From Crocodylus rhombifer (taxonomy: Eukaryota > Chordata > Crocodylia > Crocodylidae), in assembly GCA_038503035.1 (NCBI GenBank), contig JAVSML010025539.1, positions 450,318-514,317 of the forward strand: a stretch of DNA of 64,000 bases. Direction: 5' to 3'. The notes beneath the pieces are model-generated. The model was not told where the DNA came from, made no database searches, and saw nothing but the letters and a program-made list of their open reading frames with translations. Each line of letters opens with the position of its first letter. Positions within the stretch are counted from its first letter, which is position 1. This document shows positions 11,460-23,283 of this stretch, one piece after another. Both the position numbers and the translations under genes were made by a program.

Positions 11460-12030
11460 ACTCTAGGATGGTGGAGAGACTCCCCAGTCTCACGGTCATA
11501 GTCTTAGGTCGCTGGGACTCCTAAAAGCCATGCAGACAGTTTGTCTGTCCCTGTCTTGGGCACTATAGGACTGGTGTGATTGGGATCAAAGGCATTTCAT
11601 GCCTCATCCCAAAAAGCATGCCTCCTGCTATGCAGATGTGACATTCTTGTCTGGATTCTCCTGTCCCAATCAAATCGATGTTTTAACATCTACCAGAATT
11701 CTGTAGCTGAAATCAAACCAGGGTTCACATGCTAAGCCAAGGGGTTCCCAGAAGCAGACGTCAGAAGGCAAGCCAAAGTCAAAACAGTCTTCCAAAGTCC
11801 AAAGTTGAGGGACTGGGTATATGGGCAAGAATGAAGGAACAGGACCCAGGGAAGGCATGTGTACAAGAGCTACTCACAGACTGAAGCTAGTTTGTTACCC
11901 AGCAGGTGCCAGGTGCTGCTGAGACTCTTTAAAGCAAAACCAGAACCAATCAGCAGGCTAAGCGTTAGCTGGTTCTGCTTAGGGGTTGAGTGTTGCTGAC
12001 TTGGTTGCTCAGCTACAGTGCCAAGGCCTT
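11460..12030 (-). mobile_element. Candidate LTR-retroelement fragment
   Basis: On the minus strand the segment reads like the regulatory or leader part of a vertebrate LTR element. It has a CCAAT-type box ('ctgattggttctgg', about 11946-11959), then 'gctttaaagag' as a possible TATA variant, then a series of 'gactttggcttgcc'-like phrases. No open frame, primer-binding site, paired LTR or target-site duplication was identified. The call rests on general resemblance only. Confidence 0.3.
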
Positions 12031-12935
12031 ACAATGACAACAGATCACTAGGTTCTGAGTCCTCAGATGTCCTTAATTTGTTTCAGTGAAGTTCAGTAAA
12101 GATTCTGGTTTCAATGATCTGTAATCAAATCAGATGGTTTCTTTAGAGCTGTCAGCATCCCCTGGTTCCACTGACTATGAAAAATGAGTTTGGGCTTTTT
12201 TGGTTTGTTTTTTTTTACCTTGGCGGTTGTTGGTGGAGTTGAACTTGAATAGCTGTCATGCTTTTGGACATGGCCAGGAAGTTAATGGAGTATGACTACT
12301 TGTAAATAATATCAGATCCTTCTAGTTTGTCACCACTTTTGTTAGGCAGATGATGAGAAGATTGGATGTAGTGCCACTAGTATGCGGTGATAGATTTCAC
12401 TCTATTTCTTTTTCATTCTCTGAACAATGCGGTTGCTTAGCTTTTCCAGCATTGAGCAGATATAATGGCTTGGATGAAAGGCCATTATATCCGCAAATGC
12501 TAAATGAGTAGAAATAAGTAGATGAAAAACAAGAAGTGATATTTGATATTAGGTGATATTCCTAAGTAGTCAAGGAATAATTCTTATGCTTGCCATTGTG
12601 ATGTACAGTTTAAGGACTGTGGTAGTCGAAATTATAGCCTTAGCCAAAAATACTTTTTCCTACATCTGTACTTATGTAGGTAGTTTAAAGCCACTCTTCC
12701 CAAGCAGACTTGGTAGAATTATCCTACCCTTTTAACCTCCTAGACAGTTTTGTTCATTATGTTCCCATACACCTGAAGACCATCTAGAAACATCGGCACT
12801 GTAGAATGAGTCTGTTTGCTTAATCTTCTTCAGCAATCCCTCGAGGACAATTGTCTTCCATGATTGTTTTAATAATCTCTGGGTCCGAGGACAGCTGACA
12901 AAGCCGGTGCTTAATTGTAGGATTGTTCAAATGGA
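12031..12935. other. AT-rich stretch, nothing recognised
   Basis: No supported feature. Confidence 0.55.
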
Positions 12936-13194
12936 GGGCACATGAACAATACATGCGCTTTAAGGTACAGTAGCCTATTTTACTGAACATTAAGGCGTCA
13001 TGGCAAAAACAGTGCTCATATGCTAACATGCATTAGAATTAGTCTACTGTATGTTAAGCATCACTAAAAAGGTGTTCCCTTTTGCTACTGCACATTAGGG
13101 CAGCCTAATGCACATTTATGTAATACCTCATATTAGAGGTACTAAACTTAATGCTCAGTAGCAAAAGCACATTAATGAGCGTGTAGATGCACCC
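12936..13194. mobile_element. ~260-bp MITE (family B, copy 2)
   Basis: The right terminus 'gtgtagatgcaccc' matches that of the 9993 copy, as does the internal motif 'gtagcctattttactg'. The left end ('gggcacatgaac') is diverged. It is non-coding. Confidence 0.7.
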
Positions 13195-15659
13195 AGAGTT
13201 TCTTTCACCTTTACTGCAAAGATTGTATTTGCTTACAAATATTGTGGTTTTATTGTATATAGTATTTTACAGATTGAAACCTAGGTATCCTAGGTTTTTT
13301 TGAGAAAGTACCAGATGTTCAGCCTGAAACCATTCCCTTCCTCTGCTCCTTTTACTTTCGCAAGACCAGGATGATTTCAGCCTAAGAAAGACATGGGGAG
13401 CAGTGGTTTTCTGTTCCTTCTATTCTGGGGAGCCAGAGAAAACCAGCAGGCCAGGAGCCAGGCTTGGGGAGGGCCTTCCTGAGCACAGTTCCTGGCATCA
13501 AAAGCCTTGAAATGGCTTCTTGTTGCTACTCATGTCACCCAGCTGGGCAGTAGAGACTGATATGCTTCCCTGTCTTCACATCACCAGCTAAGTTGCCCAG
13601 CTGGCAGTCTCCAATGTGGGGAAGCAACTGTGAGCTACTTCATTCCTCTGAGGACCACATTAGGGGTGGGACAGATAGTGGAGCAGCATATAGATGTTCA
13701 TTCTTGAGAGAGAAATTCCCTCACAAGGAAGGTCTTTCAATTGTCAACCTGGAAGGTCTTTCTTCTGGAGGGGGCATGTTTTCCCTGGGAGAGTGAATTT
13801 TTTTGAATGAATGCTTATACACACCTAGTTTCTGCTGGGAGAGTGGCAATTCTCTCAGTAGAAACCTAATACCTGTACATGGCCTTAGTGACTTACTCTA
13901 TGCATGTGGTTTGCAGTGGATGTTTCTGATATTCCCAATATATGTATACAGCTCCATCTCTGTAAATCACTTCCCTAATGGTATCATTTAGCATGTTACC
14001 ATACTATTTTTTTTCCACGAAGGAGATCAGTTACAGTGTCATAGGTTTTGGTTGTAATAGGAAGCATTGACAATCTAATCTGTGATAGGTTTAACTAAGT
14101 AGTCGCTATTATAATAAATGCTTAATAAAATGATACAGAGCTTGATGAGTTGGGTATGGCAACATTAGTTATTAAATGCATAAATGAGTTCTGTGGATAT
14201 GTCAAATTATTCCAAGAAAAATCTTTATATTGCATTACCTGATATTTTGTGTATGCTTATTTAAAAATGACATGACATTTTTCAGAAATATTTTAGATAT
14301 ATTTTACTAAATATTCTACTGGAATATTTCATTAAATATTTTAGTATTTTTAGTTTCTTTTTTCACTTGTCTTCTCCTAAATTTTACATTTTAGTCACCG
14401 AGGCTAACCAAACAGGAAATTACCATAGCTAGAAACAGTTGTCTTATAAAACTGAAAAAGTCAGGGATTACTCATTTTCAATTATGTAATATTTTCAGTT
14501 TATTTCATCCTAACCTAATGCTATATTAGAGCATAAATGTTATAGTTTGAAAGGGATACATATTAAAAAATACATGGGGTATTGACTGAGGGCACACACA
14601 AGTTAAAGTTTTTAGAATACCACATCTCAAAGGTGATAGATTCGTTGACCTAGGTCAGATGCAGCAGTCAAAAGTACGCTGTAAATACAGTCTTTTGTGG
14701 GGCTGAAACTTATTACAAATCACTATTATATGAGAAAATCATTTCTCATAGAATATGTGAGAAAATTGTGTTTATAAAAGTAAATATGCACAATTTATAC
14801 AGTTTCAGTTATTTTCTTCTTATATACTAGAGCCTGGTTTGTAAATTAAAATGAACAATCTTTAATTACAATCTGAAAATGTAATGTTATATAATGTATA
14901 TTTAATTTGTAACTTTCCTTGTACTAATTGAAATCTATATTATGCTATGTTTTTCTTTAAAAATGCAGAATAGTGGTTTTGTTAAAGATTCAGCTACACT
15001 TTATCTGTGAATTGACTGTGAACTGGTTATGCATAGAAACAATCCTTTTTAATGCAAATAATGTCTTCTTACTGAAATTTTACCAAGGAGGTACAAAGCT
15101 AGAAGTAATTTGTTGACAATATTTAAAATATTGGAATATCACATATGCTCATTTAGAATGGAACAGTAGATAGTGGGTATCTGAATAACTGAAATTTCCT
15201 CCAGTTAATCAAGGATTCTTTTATGTGTGGACAGACTGTTTTTTAGATCTTAAAGGTTTGCATCAGCAATGCAATTCTTACTAAGAAACTGAAAAAATGT
15301 AGAAATCTTTCAATATTTTAATAGTATAACAAACACATAAAGTAAATCAGCAATATATTAATAAAGATGTCTGATAAAAGCATGTAGATGATATTAAACA
15401 ATTACAGCTATGCACATGCCTGTTTGATGAGTAAGTAAAGACCCTGATGCTCATTATCTTTATTAAGCAATTAAGTGATGCATTTACATCAGCTACATGT
15501 GCAAAGTAATTATTGTATGATAAAAATGACAGTCCAACTTAAAAAATGGCCAACCAGCTACAAAGTTGTTGCTTGAGAAAATGTATACAGGTTTTTGTAG
15601 CTTGTTTATTTCAAGCTTTAATTTGAATATGTGACATGTTCCAGGTCTTGGCTATGTTC
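13195..15659. other. Long AT-rich stretch, nothing recognised
   Basis: From 13320 to 13800 the sequence is mixed in composition, with repeated 'cccagctgg' motifs at about 13540 and 13597. From about 14000 on it is strongly AT-rich with no supported gene or repeat. Confidence 0.5.
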
Positions 15660-16940
15660 TTCAGCATCCCAAGGTGCATTGTTTCCTCTCACACATCCCC
15701 AGCCCCTTTATCTGGAACAGCAGCCTGGGCTGTAAACATAGTCCTTGTCTGTCAAACCTCTCAGGTAGTGGGAGATTCCTCCCCGCTCATCCTCTCCCTC
15801 CCATAACCCTGGGAAAAAATGGAAAAAGCCCTCCTCAGGTTCAGTGCAAGACCCTGGGGATTCCTTCTCCCCTGCACTTGGTAAAGGGAGGGGGATAAAA
15901 GTCCAAGCGCACAGAACCAGGTGCAGGGGAGACCCCTTCCCCATCATGGAGCATGGAGTGGGGTTCCCTCCCTTGTTGTGCACAGAACAAAGTGCAGAGT
16001 GAGGGAGTATGGAGCCATGCACACAGGGAAACCAGACCATGGTGGAGAGGTTAGCATGGGGAGAAGAGGGAATACACAGTATGTTCTCTATGCTAGGGAA
16101 GGGGCTTTGATCAGTGCAGGGAGAGGGAGGGAATCTTCAGTTCTTTTTCTGCATGAGACAGGGGCATCCCCATATGTCTAGCTCCATTGTGGGAGAGCTG
16201 AGAATTCCCCCTTCACCCCCCTTTCCTCAGCATGGGAGAGGGAGGGAAGCTCTGGTGCTGCTATACATAAGAAAAGGGGTTTCCCTGTATTTCCAGCTCC
16301 ATGCTGGTGGGGGTATAATTCCCACCCCCTTTACGCTATGCTTTGCTTGGTGTGGGAACAGGTAGGGAACAGAAAGCCCTTTCTCTATGTGGAGCAGGGT
16401 TTTCCATGGGCACTTGGCTCTGTGCCATGGGAGTAATACCTCCCCATCCTATAGAGTCCCCCATCATTCACTTATTGGCATGGAGGGATTTCCTTTGAAC
16501 AACTCTTGCTTGGTATGGGGGTGAGATTTTTCCACCACCCCATGTGTTGTCCAACACAGGGAAATGCCTCTCTGGTAGCAAAAATGCCAAGCATAGGAAT
16601 CCCTGCATTCTTTGCCCAGATCTGAGAGCCTGCCTCAGCTCAGTTCTCCCTCTCCCCCTCCTTCTGGCCAGGGGAGGGGAGGAATCCTCAATCACCAGCC
16701 TGCCTGGCTCTGTTCAGGACAGGGAGTTCCCCACCCCCAACCAACTCCCTGGCCTGGTTCTGGTTCCTCGACAGGGGATGGGACAGGGTAGGAGACATTT
16801 CTTAGCGAAAGCCTGTCTCTACTGAAGTTGTGTTGCTGGCCAGTATTAAGCTTAAGAAACTCCTCTAGCTGGTTATCAACAGCAGCACAAGCTGGCATGA
16901 CCCTTGCCCCTTCCCTCCCCCTCCCTCCCCCCACTCAATA
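15660..16940. repeat. GC-rich block of degenerate internal repeats
   Basis: An abrupt GC-rich island in AT-rich surroundings. Phrases such as 'gggagaggga', 'gaattccccct', 'agctccat', 'aacaaagtgcagagtgagggag' and 'tttccctgtatttccagctccat' recur irregularly, as in the decayed interior of a large non-autonomous transposon. I found no terminal inverted repeat or target-site duplication. The overlapping open frames on both strands have no recognisable domain. Confidence 0.5.
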
Positions 16941-19232
16941 CCTTGTCCTTTGCACGTGGCTCAGTGTTTCATGTCATGGAAAAAAAAACATATTGTGATT
17001 GACACAACATTTGCCAGGAGCCTAAGTCACTGGGAAGATATATAGATTATATATCTTGTGCAGTAAGTAGCCAAAACTGCACCAAAAATAGGTTTTTAAA
17101 AACTTAAGTTGGCATAAATAGTATTTTACATGGATTTATTTTCCTAATACATAAAAAAAAATACTATTCCAAGAAGATACTGAATTCTATTTCCTTACTT
17201 GCAAGATTAATTTTGACAGGAGTAATGCTTAAATCAATCTTTACATTTTAGAAACAATGAATCTTGGTCATAAAACAAGTATATGGAATGTGTTGTACAA
17301 CATGTAGATTTGGTGGTTTAATCATAATTATTTGGAAAGCCTTGCTTTTTGGCCAAAAATTGTCAACATATAATTGTTTAATTTAAAATTGGCACTTGGG
17401 GCAGCTGAAACTACATCCTTGAAAATCTACCAAAAAAACCTTGCAAAATTCATATTTATTTCCTATCTTATAAATAAGAAGTCTGGAGGATTATCAGGCA
17501 GCCAGATTACTTTTCTGAATTTCTCTGAAGAATACTTTATGAAAAAAGATAAATGAAAAAGGCAACCCTCTACTTAATTCTAAAAATACTTTTCAAACAC
17601 AGATGATGCATTAACTTTCAAAGACATGCAGCTATAATCGAGAAAGTTAATGACCTTCTATTATTTCATTATTGTGATTATTTTAAACAATAAGGGGTCT
17701 GAAATGGTGTGGAATTTAAATGAGCTTAAATTGGTTTAATTCTTAATTTAATTAATGGATTTATTTTTAAATTCTGAGATTCATTTTGATTTGTCCAAAA
17801 TACATGTTTTGATTTTAGGAAGGAGCCATCCTACAGTTATTAAACATAATCAAGAGACTGAATTCCTGCTACAAGTGGAACACTCAAATTAAACATAACC
17901 CAATAGCTGTAATTTCCACCTCTGTAATTATCTGACTGTCATTGCTTCAGACATTAGTATTCACTTTTTGTGGATCTTATTGATAGACCCCTGCTAATCT
18001 ATTTGTTGCCAATCATAAACCAGGATTTTCCCCCAAGTATTGGACAATGCATTTGATATTTTATAAGTTTGAGTTGATCCAGATGCACATTATTATTAGG
18101 TCATCTTGCTTGAATGTAAATTAAGATTTTTTGTCTTTTTCTTATGGTGTAATTTGAATAAACTGTGGCACGTTAAAAATTCCAGTCAATTCAGTGGACT
18201 CTCTGTTGCCCCCTTTTTCAGATGACGGTTGCTGCTGGTACGAGCATTGAGAATAACATTCAAAGGACCATTTCCTGCCCTAATGTATGTTCCACATATC
18301 TTGGATTTTTGTGTAATTGAAATGGAAAACCTCATTATATGAATTTGATAATTTATCACCCACAAATTCTTGTGCATCTCAAGGTTCCTGTATATTGTAC
18401 TACAAGTGGAGTTCTCAACCTATCAAAATACTGAATTACTATCATTTTCTGTATATGATTTGGTAGCTCTGCTAAATGAAGACTGTGATGATATATTCAC
18501 AGTTCCTTCCAAGTTTACTTTCCTTCCAGCTCAATGTTTCTGTCAGTTGAAATCAGTGGAACAGTGACAGGCAAAAGGAGAAGCTATATTTATTATACTT
18601 ACTACTGTTCTAAATTTGACTGTATAAAAATATGATGTACCAAATTTGGAAGGTAACTTTATTTTTTACACTGCTTAAATGAATATATTTTCTGATTTAA
18701 AAATGATGATGAATGACAAGTCAATATTTTGACGAAAAGTAGAATAAGAAGCCTATTTTGGTTAACAAGAGAAATTGTTGATTCACTTGTAGTATAATAC
18801 ATCATTTATGTTATGTATTTGTTTTGCAATAAACCAGTCAGAAAGTGGAAACTCAGTGATCCAAAGTCTGTCCTCAGATACGTAGAACATCAATGCAAGT
18901 TCAGCACAACCACCCAAGGACAAACTTTGGCTCCATGTCCTACAGCAGGCTGGTGTTTTTCATGAAATGTATGTTATAATTTGTATGCATAACATAATGT
19001 TCTCTTGATAAAGATGACTGCATGCGGGGGGAGGGAGGGAGGAATGGGATTTGGGAAGAAACTTTGTTATTGATCCAAAAATCCTAAATACATAAAAATA
19101 TAATGCTGATAAATGCAAATATAATTACATAATGCTGCTAACTAAAATTGCTATTTTTGATTTTGGTATCGTAAAACAGCATAAGAGACACTTATCTAGC
19201 TCTAAATATAGTATCCTGCATCTGGCTATTTG
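16941..19232. other. Long AT-rich stretch, nothing recognised
   Basis: No supported coding region, RNA gene or transposon terminus. A purine-rich run lies near 19025-19050. Confidence 0.55.
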
Positions 19233-19305
19233 GGCATCTGTGGGGACATCTACGCATGTGCTTTACTATGGAGCTCCTCAGTAAAGTGTCACCATCTGCA
19301 TGGGC
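19233..19305. mobile_element. MITE terminal fragment (families A/B-like)
   Basis: 'ggggacatctacgcatgtgctttactatggagc' type sequence followed by 'cagtaaagtgtcacc' matches the terminal part of the MITEs in this window. The element is cut off by the following GC-rich hAT remnant. Confidence 0.5.
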
Positions 19306-19319
19306 TGACAGACTGACCA

Positions 19320-20365
19320 TCTCCCCCCATCTCCTTAAGTCCCCTGTCAGCTAGGACTGTGCCACCCCAGCTCAATGTGCTGTAGTCCTGGACACATCTG
19401 TAAACACTGTGACCAGGGGCAAGAAATTGCAGCCTGGTGTCCAAGCGCCCTTCAGCTCCTTTCTACCACCACCACCACCAGTGTCCAGCAGTAGTTGAGC
19501 ACACAGCCCAAGCCCTGACCCCAGCCCTCCCAATGCCTGCTCTGGACTTACCCCAGCCAGAGTGGACCAGTTCTGGTCCAGCCAGAACCCACATACACAG
19601 CCCTGACCGTGGCCCATCCCGAGCCTGTTCCAGACTGCCTACCCACACTGAGCAGTGTCAGTCACTGGGCAGAAGATGCTGCTAGGTGTGGGGGGAAAAG
19701 CAGCTTCCTTCCCCTCTTTGTTGCTGGGACCTTTTTGCTGTGGCCACCAGCAGCCTGTCCCCAAGATGCCCTGTGGCTTCTCGCCCTGGTCACTGCTGCC
19801 CTGCTGGGCAGCCCAGAGGCAGCAATGAGAGTGACATAGAGGAGCCACAGGGCAGCCCAGGTACAGACTCCAGGTGGTTACAGCACGAAGGTCTCAGCAG
19901 CGATGAGGATGAGGTGGCTGTTTTTCCTTTGCACCTAGTAGCAGTTTCTGCCTGGCGGCTGCTGCTGCTCAGTGAGGGCAGAAGGCCAGGAGAAGGCATG
20001 TGGTGGGCTGGGGTCGGGGCTGTGCACAAGGGTTTCAGGTGGTCCAGAACTGGTCTGCTTCGGCCAGGGCAAGTCTGAAGTGGGTGTGGGGTGGGCTGGG
20101 TCAGGGTTGGGGCTGTGTGCATGGGTCCCTGCCATTCCCATGGGGCTGGGGTCAGTTGCGACAGCAGCTACCTGGGTTGCTTAGGAATTCATTCCAGCCA
20201 CGGACCTGCCCCAACCCAACTGTGCGCATGAAGGTGGTGGGATGCACCACAGACCAAATGGCATGTGGGCCAGGTGGGACCAAGGGACCCGTCATAAACC
20301 AAAGTCCCATTGTGGGCTGGATCCAGCCCATGGGCTGCATTTTGCTGACCCCTGGCCCTAGGAGT
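19320..20365. mobile_element. hAT remnant with a ~650-bp palindromic core
   Basis: The right end, 'gctggatccagcccatgggctgcattttgctgacccctgg' in feel, is the complement of the hAT terminus class 'ccaggggtcagcaaa...'; it ends about 20365. The core (19490-20140) is an inverted repeat centred near 19808. 'ggaccagttctggtcc' at about 19563 opposes 'ggtccagaactggtctg' at about 20040, 'gatgccctgtggcttc' near 19765 opposes 'gagccacagggcagc' near 19842, and the centre reads 'gtcactgctgcc...aggcagcaatgagagtgac'. I could not locate the left hAT terminus. Overlapping open frames on both strands reflect the palindrome. Confidence 0.7.
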
Positions 20366-20993
20366 TAATTCAGGTAGCATAGGTAAGGCATACCAATTTC
20401 TGTAGCTAATGGCATGCAAATGACTGATGTGGCTAGCATGCTGTCTCATCATCTCTGTCTGCATAGCCTGAATGATCAGGTACATGCTTAAGCTGGGAAG
20501 CCTTTAGCATGAAACTAGAGAGGGCCTTCAAATTCATGTCTTTTATAGGTGCAGCAGGGTGGCTTACCCATTCTGCTATTGTTTATGCCTGTCAGCTGAA
20601 GCTGAACCAAAATAAAAGCATGCAGCCTAGAAGCCTGGCACAGTACAGTATCATTTCAGAACAGTACCCAAAATTTAACGCTATAACTTAAATTAGTATA
20701 GGTACACTTTTTTTTAATAGTTTTCAAAACTGAGGAGAACTTCCAAGATCTGGCTTCCAAGAAAAAAAAAATCACTCTGATTCATCTTCCACCCTTTGGA
20801 CAAGTCCTGCACTATTACATCAATGGAAGTCCTTCTGTTGACTTCCCTTAGGTCAGGGTTTAACCTTTCCTGTACAGAAAGGATGACAGGCAACATGGAT
20901 AAATCAGTTGCAAACTATTGCTCTTTTTCTTTTCCACAGAGGAAGTTTGTGAATCTTTAGAGAACAGCATTTACAGCTGGAATATTACTTATT
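20366..20993. other. Spacer, nothing recognised
   Basis: No supported feature between the hAT remnant and the next MITE. Confidence 0.5.
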
Positions 20994-21252
20994 GGGTGTG
21001 TCTACACATCTCCCCACAGTAGTGTAATGATACACTATGTCACCATACAGTGCACTATGGTAATGTAGGGGCTACACATGATTGGCAGCTATCTTGCTGT
21101 AGCAGTGTGCTCCCGTGGTATAGCACACCACTGTGATGACATGGAGGTGAAATCTAACCTGTACTGCACCATACTTTAGTACTTCTAAGAGGAAGTACTA
21201 TAGAGCATGGTGCGATAGCAAGGTTGCTGTACAGCAACATGTAGGTGCACCC
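20994..21252. mobile_element. ~260-bp MITE (family B-like, copy 3)
   Basis: It begins 'gggtgtgtctacacatc' and ends 'acatgtaggtgcaccc', an inverted pair. The interior has several self-complementary motifs ('gtactaaagtatggtgcag' type). It is non-coding. Confidence 0.75.
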
Positions 21253-21458
21253 ATAGACAAGTGTCTTATGCATTGGATTGCTCTTCTAATTACAAGACTA
21301 AGAAGAGCCTTAGTAACTATTTCCCAAGGCTGACCAATATTACAAAGTAAGTCTTATTCATAAAAAACAAAGAAAAATTTTGTACCAGTCTTCTGCAGTT
21401 TCTCCACAGGTTAGAAATTCTTATATCTAGACTGTAGTAAAGAGAGTTAGTTGACCCT

Positions 21459-21713
21459 GGGCATGTCTACACAGGGCACTACTGTGCAGTCATTACTGTG
21501 CATTTATTTAGTACTAATATTAGAAAGTACTAAATAAACATGCAGTAACTGGAGTTACTGAGCAGTAGCACCGGTGAACATCTTCTAGGAGATGCTACTG
21601 TGCAGTAGCCTAATTATACTGCGCAGCATGTATTAGCACTATCCATGCTGCGATGTGTTATTAAGCAATATTTTTCAGCTACTGCACAGTCAGCATCTCA
21701 TATAGATTAACCC
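21459..21713. mobile_element. ~255-bp MITE (family B-like, copy 4)
   Basis: It begins 'gggcatgtctacacagggc' and ends 'agcatctcatatagattaaccc', a diverged inverted terminus. The interior has 'actgtgcagtag' and 'ctactgcacagt' inverted repeats like the 9993 copy. It lies only about 200 bp from the previous MITE. Confidence 0.65.
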
Positions 21714-22410
21714 TCTGCAGACTCTACTTTTTCATTACATTACTTTTACATTGTGAAAAAATTTTCATATTGAAAGCTGATATTTATTTTCTATTCGTGG
21801 AATCTGTAATATAATGCACAGATATTCACAAACAGTATGAAACTTCAGGTTCTTAATCCCAAATAGTCTCATTGTCAGGTTTGTGAAAGATTTAAGTTTA
21901 GATTCTACTAAGTATCAAATGGAATAAGTAGAATTCAATACAGATTCAATATAGAAAATTAAAAAATTCTGACCTAATTGCTCTGGCTGTGAATTTTCAG
22001 TTTTTCATTCCTGATTTGTATATAGATGCTCTTTTTGCATCTAATTTAGAGCAATATTTTTAACAGGTGATGTTGCTGTAATGCTTCAAACCTTGGTTGG
22101 GTGACTTAAATTTAATAGCACTTCTTTTTGGAGCGAAGGTAAATGCTACACGATAGAGATTAATGAAGATGTAGGTTTCATCTCTGAGAGAGAACTCAGA
22201 AGAGCGAGAATGACTTAATGGAGTGATCTTTTTATGATCTTTTCCATACAACTCAAACCTTTATTTCAGCAGTCCTTTTGTTTTCTAGAAGAAAGACAGA
22301 GTGACTGCCACATAAATTTAGAAAGAAGCTTTTCTGTTGGTGTTCTTTCATTTGAAGGACCTTTTAGGAACTTGTATCATTAAAATAGAAAGAATAATTT
22401 TCTCTTATTT
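21714..22410. other. AT-rich stretch, nothing recognised
   Basis: No supported feature. Confidence 0.55.
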
Positions 22411-22520
22411 TTATAAAATATATACAATACACACTGTATGTATATACATAAATGTATGCATGTATATGTTTTATATACATATATAAAATACATACACATG
22501 CGCACACATATATATAAATT
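22411..22520. repeat. AT/AC-rich microsatellite-like tract
   Basis: Imperfect alternating purine-pyrimidine sequence of 'tatata', 'atacat' and 'cacaca' units over about 110 bp. Confidence 0.8.
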
Positions 22521-23250
22521 TGCCACAGCGGCTTATTAGAATTTTAGAAAAAAGGCCTTCTTTACAGACAACTGATTTTTAGTCAGGGTGCCATAGCATC
22601 CTGGGGTGCCTTGAGATCCTTTCAAGTATGCAAGGGAATATCACACAATCGCAGCACTGTTAGGTGTGGAAGCATGATTTACAAGATAAATCCAGAGATT
22701 TCGAATGGAAGTTCTTACTGTTAATAGCACTCTCACCTGTTGGGATCTGAGTTTGATCCATGTTATCCAGCTCATGTTCCATTAAAATGTGGCTATTTCC
22801 CATAGACGAGCCACCCAAATTGCAGTCCTCCACCATCCCAAGATTCCCCTCCCTTACCCTCTTGTTCTGTGTAGACAAACTTCCACCCCCTGAATTCTAC
22901 TGCCCAGGGTCTGGCACCAGTTCAACTCCCACTCCCACCCCTATGGGTGCAACCCCATGTGAACATCCTGCACAGCACGTGTCAACTAAACAGGTCAGAG
23001 GGCATGGATGGGTCCATCAGTGGGGTCTAAGGAGGGTTGTGGGTGGAACATGGTAGAGGGCCTGATCGGGTCCCCATGAACTGGGGCTTCCCTCTTGGGG
23101 CAGGGGCAACAGCTCCCCCAAAAGCACCTTCCCTCACCACTCCCAGCAACCCCAGGAAGCATGACCAGCACCCCCATACTCCAATCCCAAATCCCAATTT
23201 ATTAAATTATATGAAACCTTCTTTAATTTACAACCTCTTTATTCCTTTTG
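22521..23250. other. Mixed-composition stretch with a GC-rich patch
   Basis: Around 22576-22660 the phrase 'ctggggtgccttgagatc' resembles a hAT-type repeat fragment. About 22860-23180 is C-rich and carries overlapping open frames without recognisable domains. I support no gene here. Confidence 0.4.
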
Positions 23251-23283
23251 AAAAAAAAAAAAACAAACAATTTTTTTTTAACC
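23251..23283. repeat. Poly-A run followed by poly-T run
   Basis: A run of about 13 A residues, a short 'caaacaa' spacer and a run of T residues. It could be a retroposon tail, but no body is recognisable. Confidence 0.7.

Noticed and set aside
22690..22760. Sequence with 'gagtttgatcc', considered as a tRNA B-box
   Set aside because: The surrounding bases do not form acceptor or anticodon stems; unlike 46447-46519 it cannot be folded as a tRNA.
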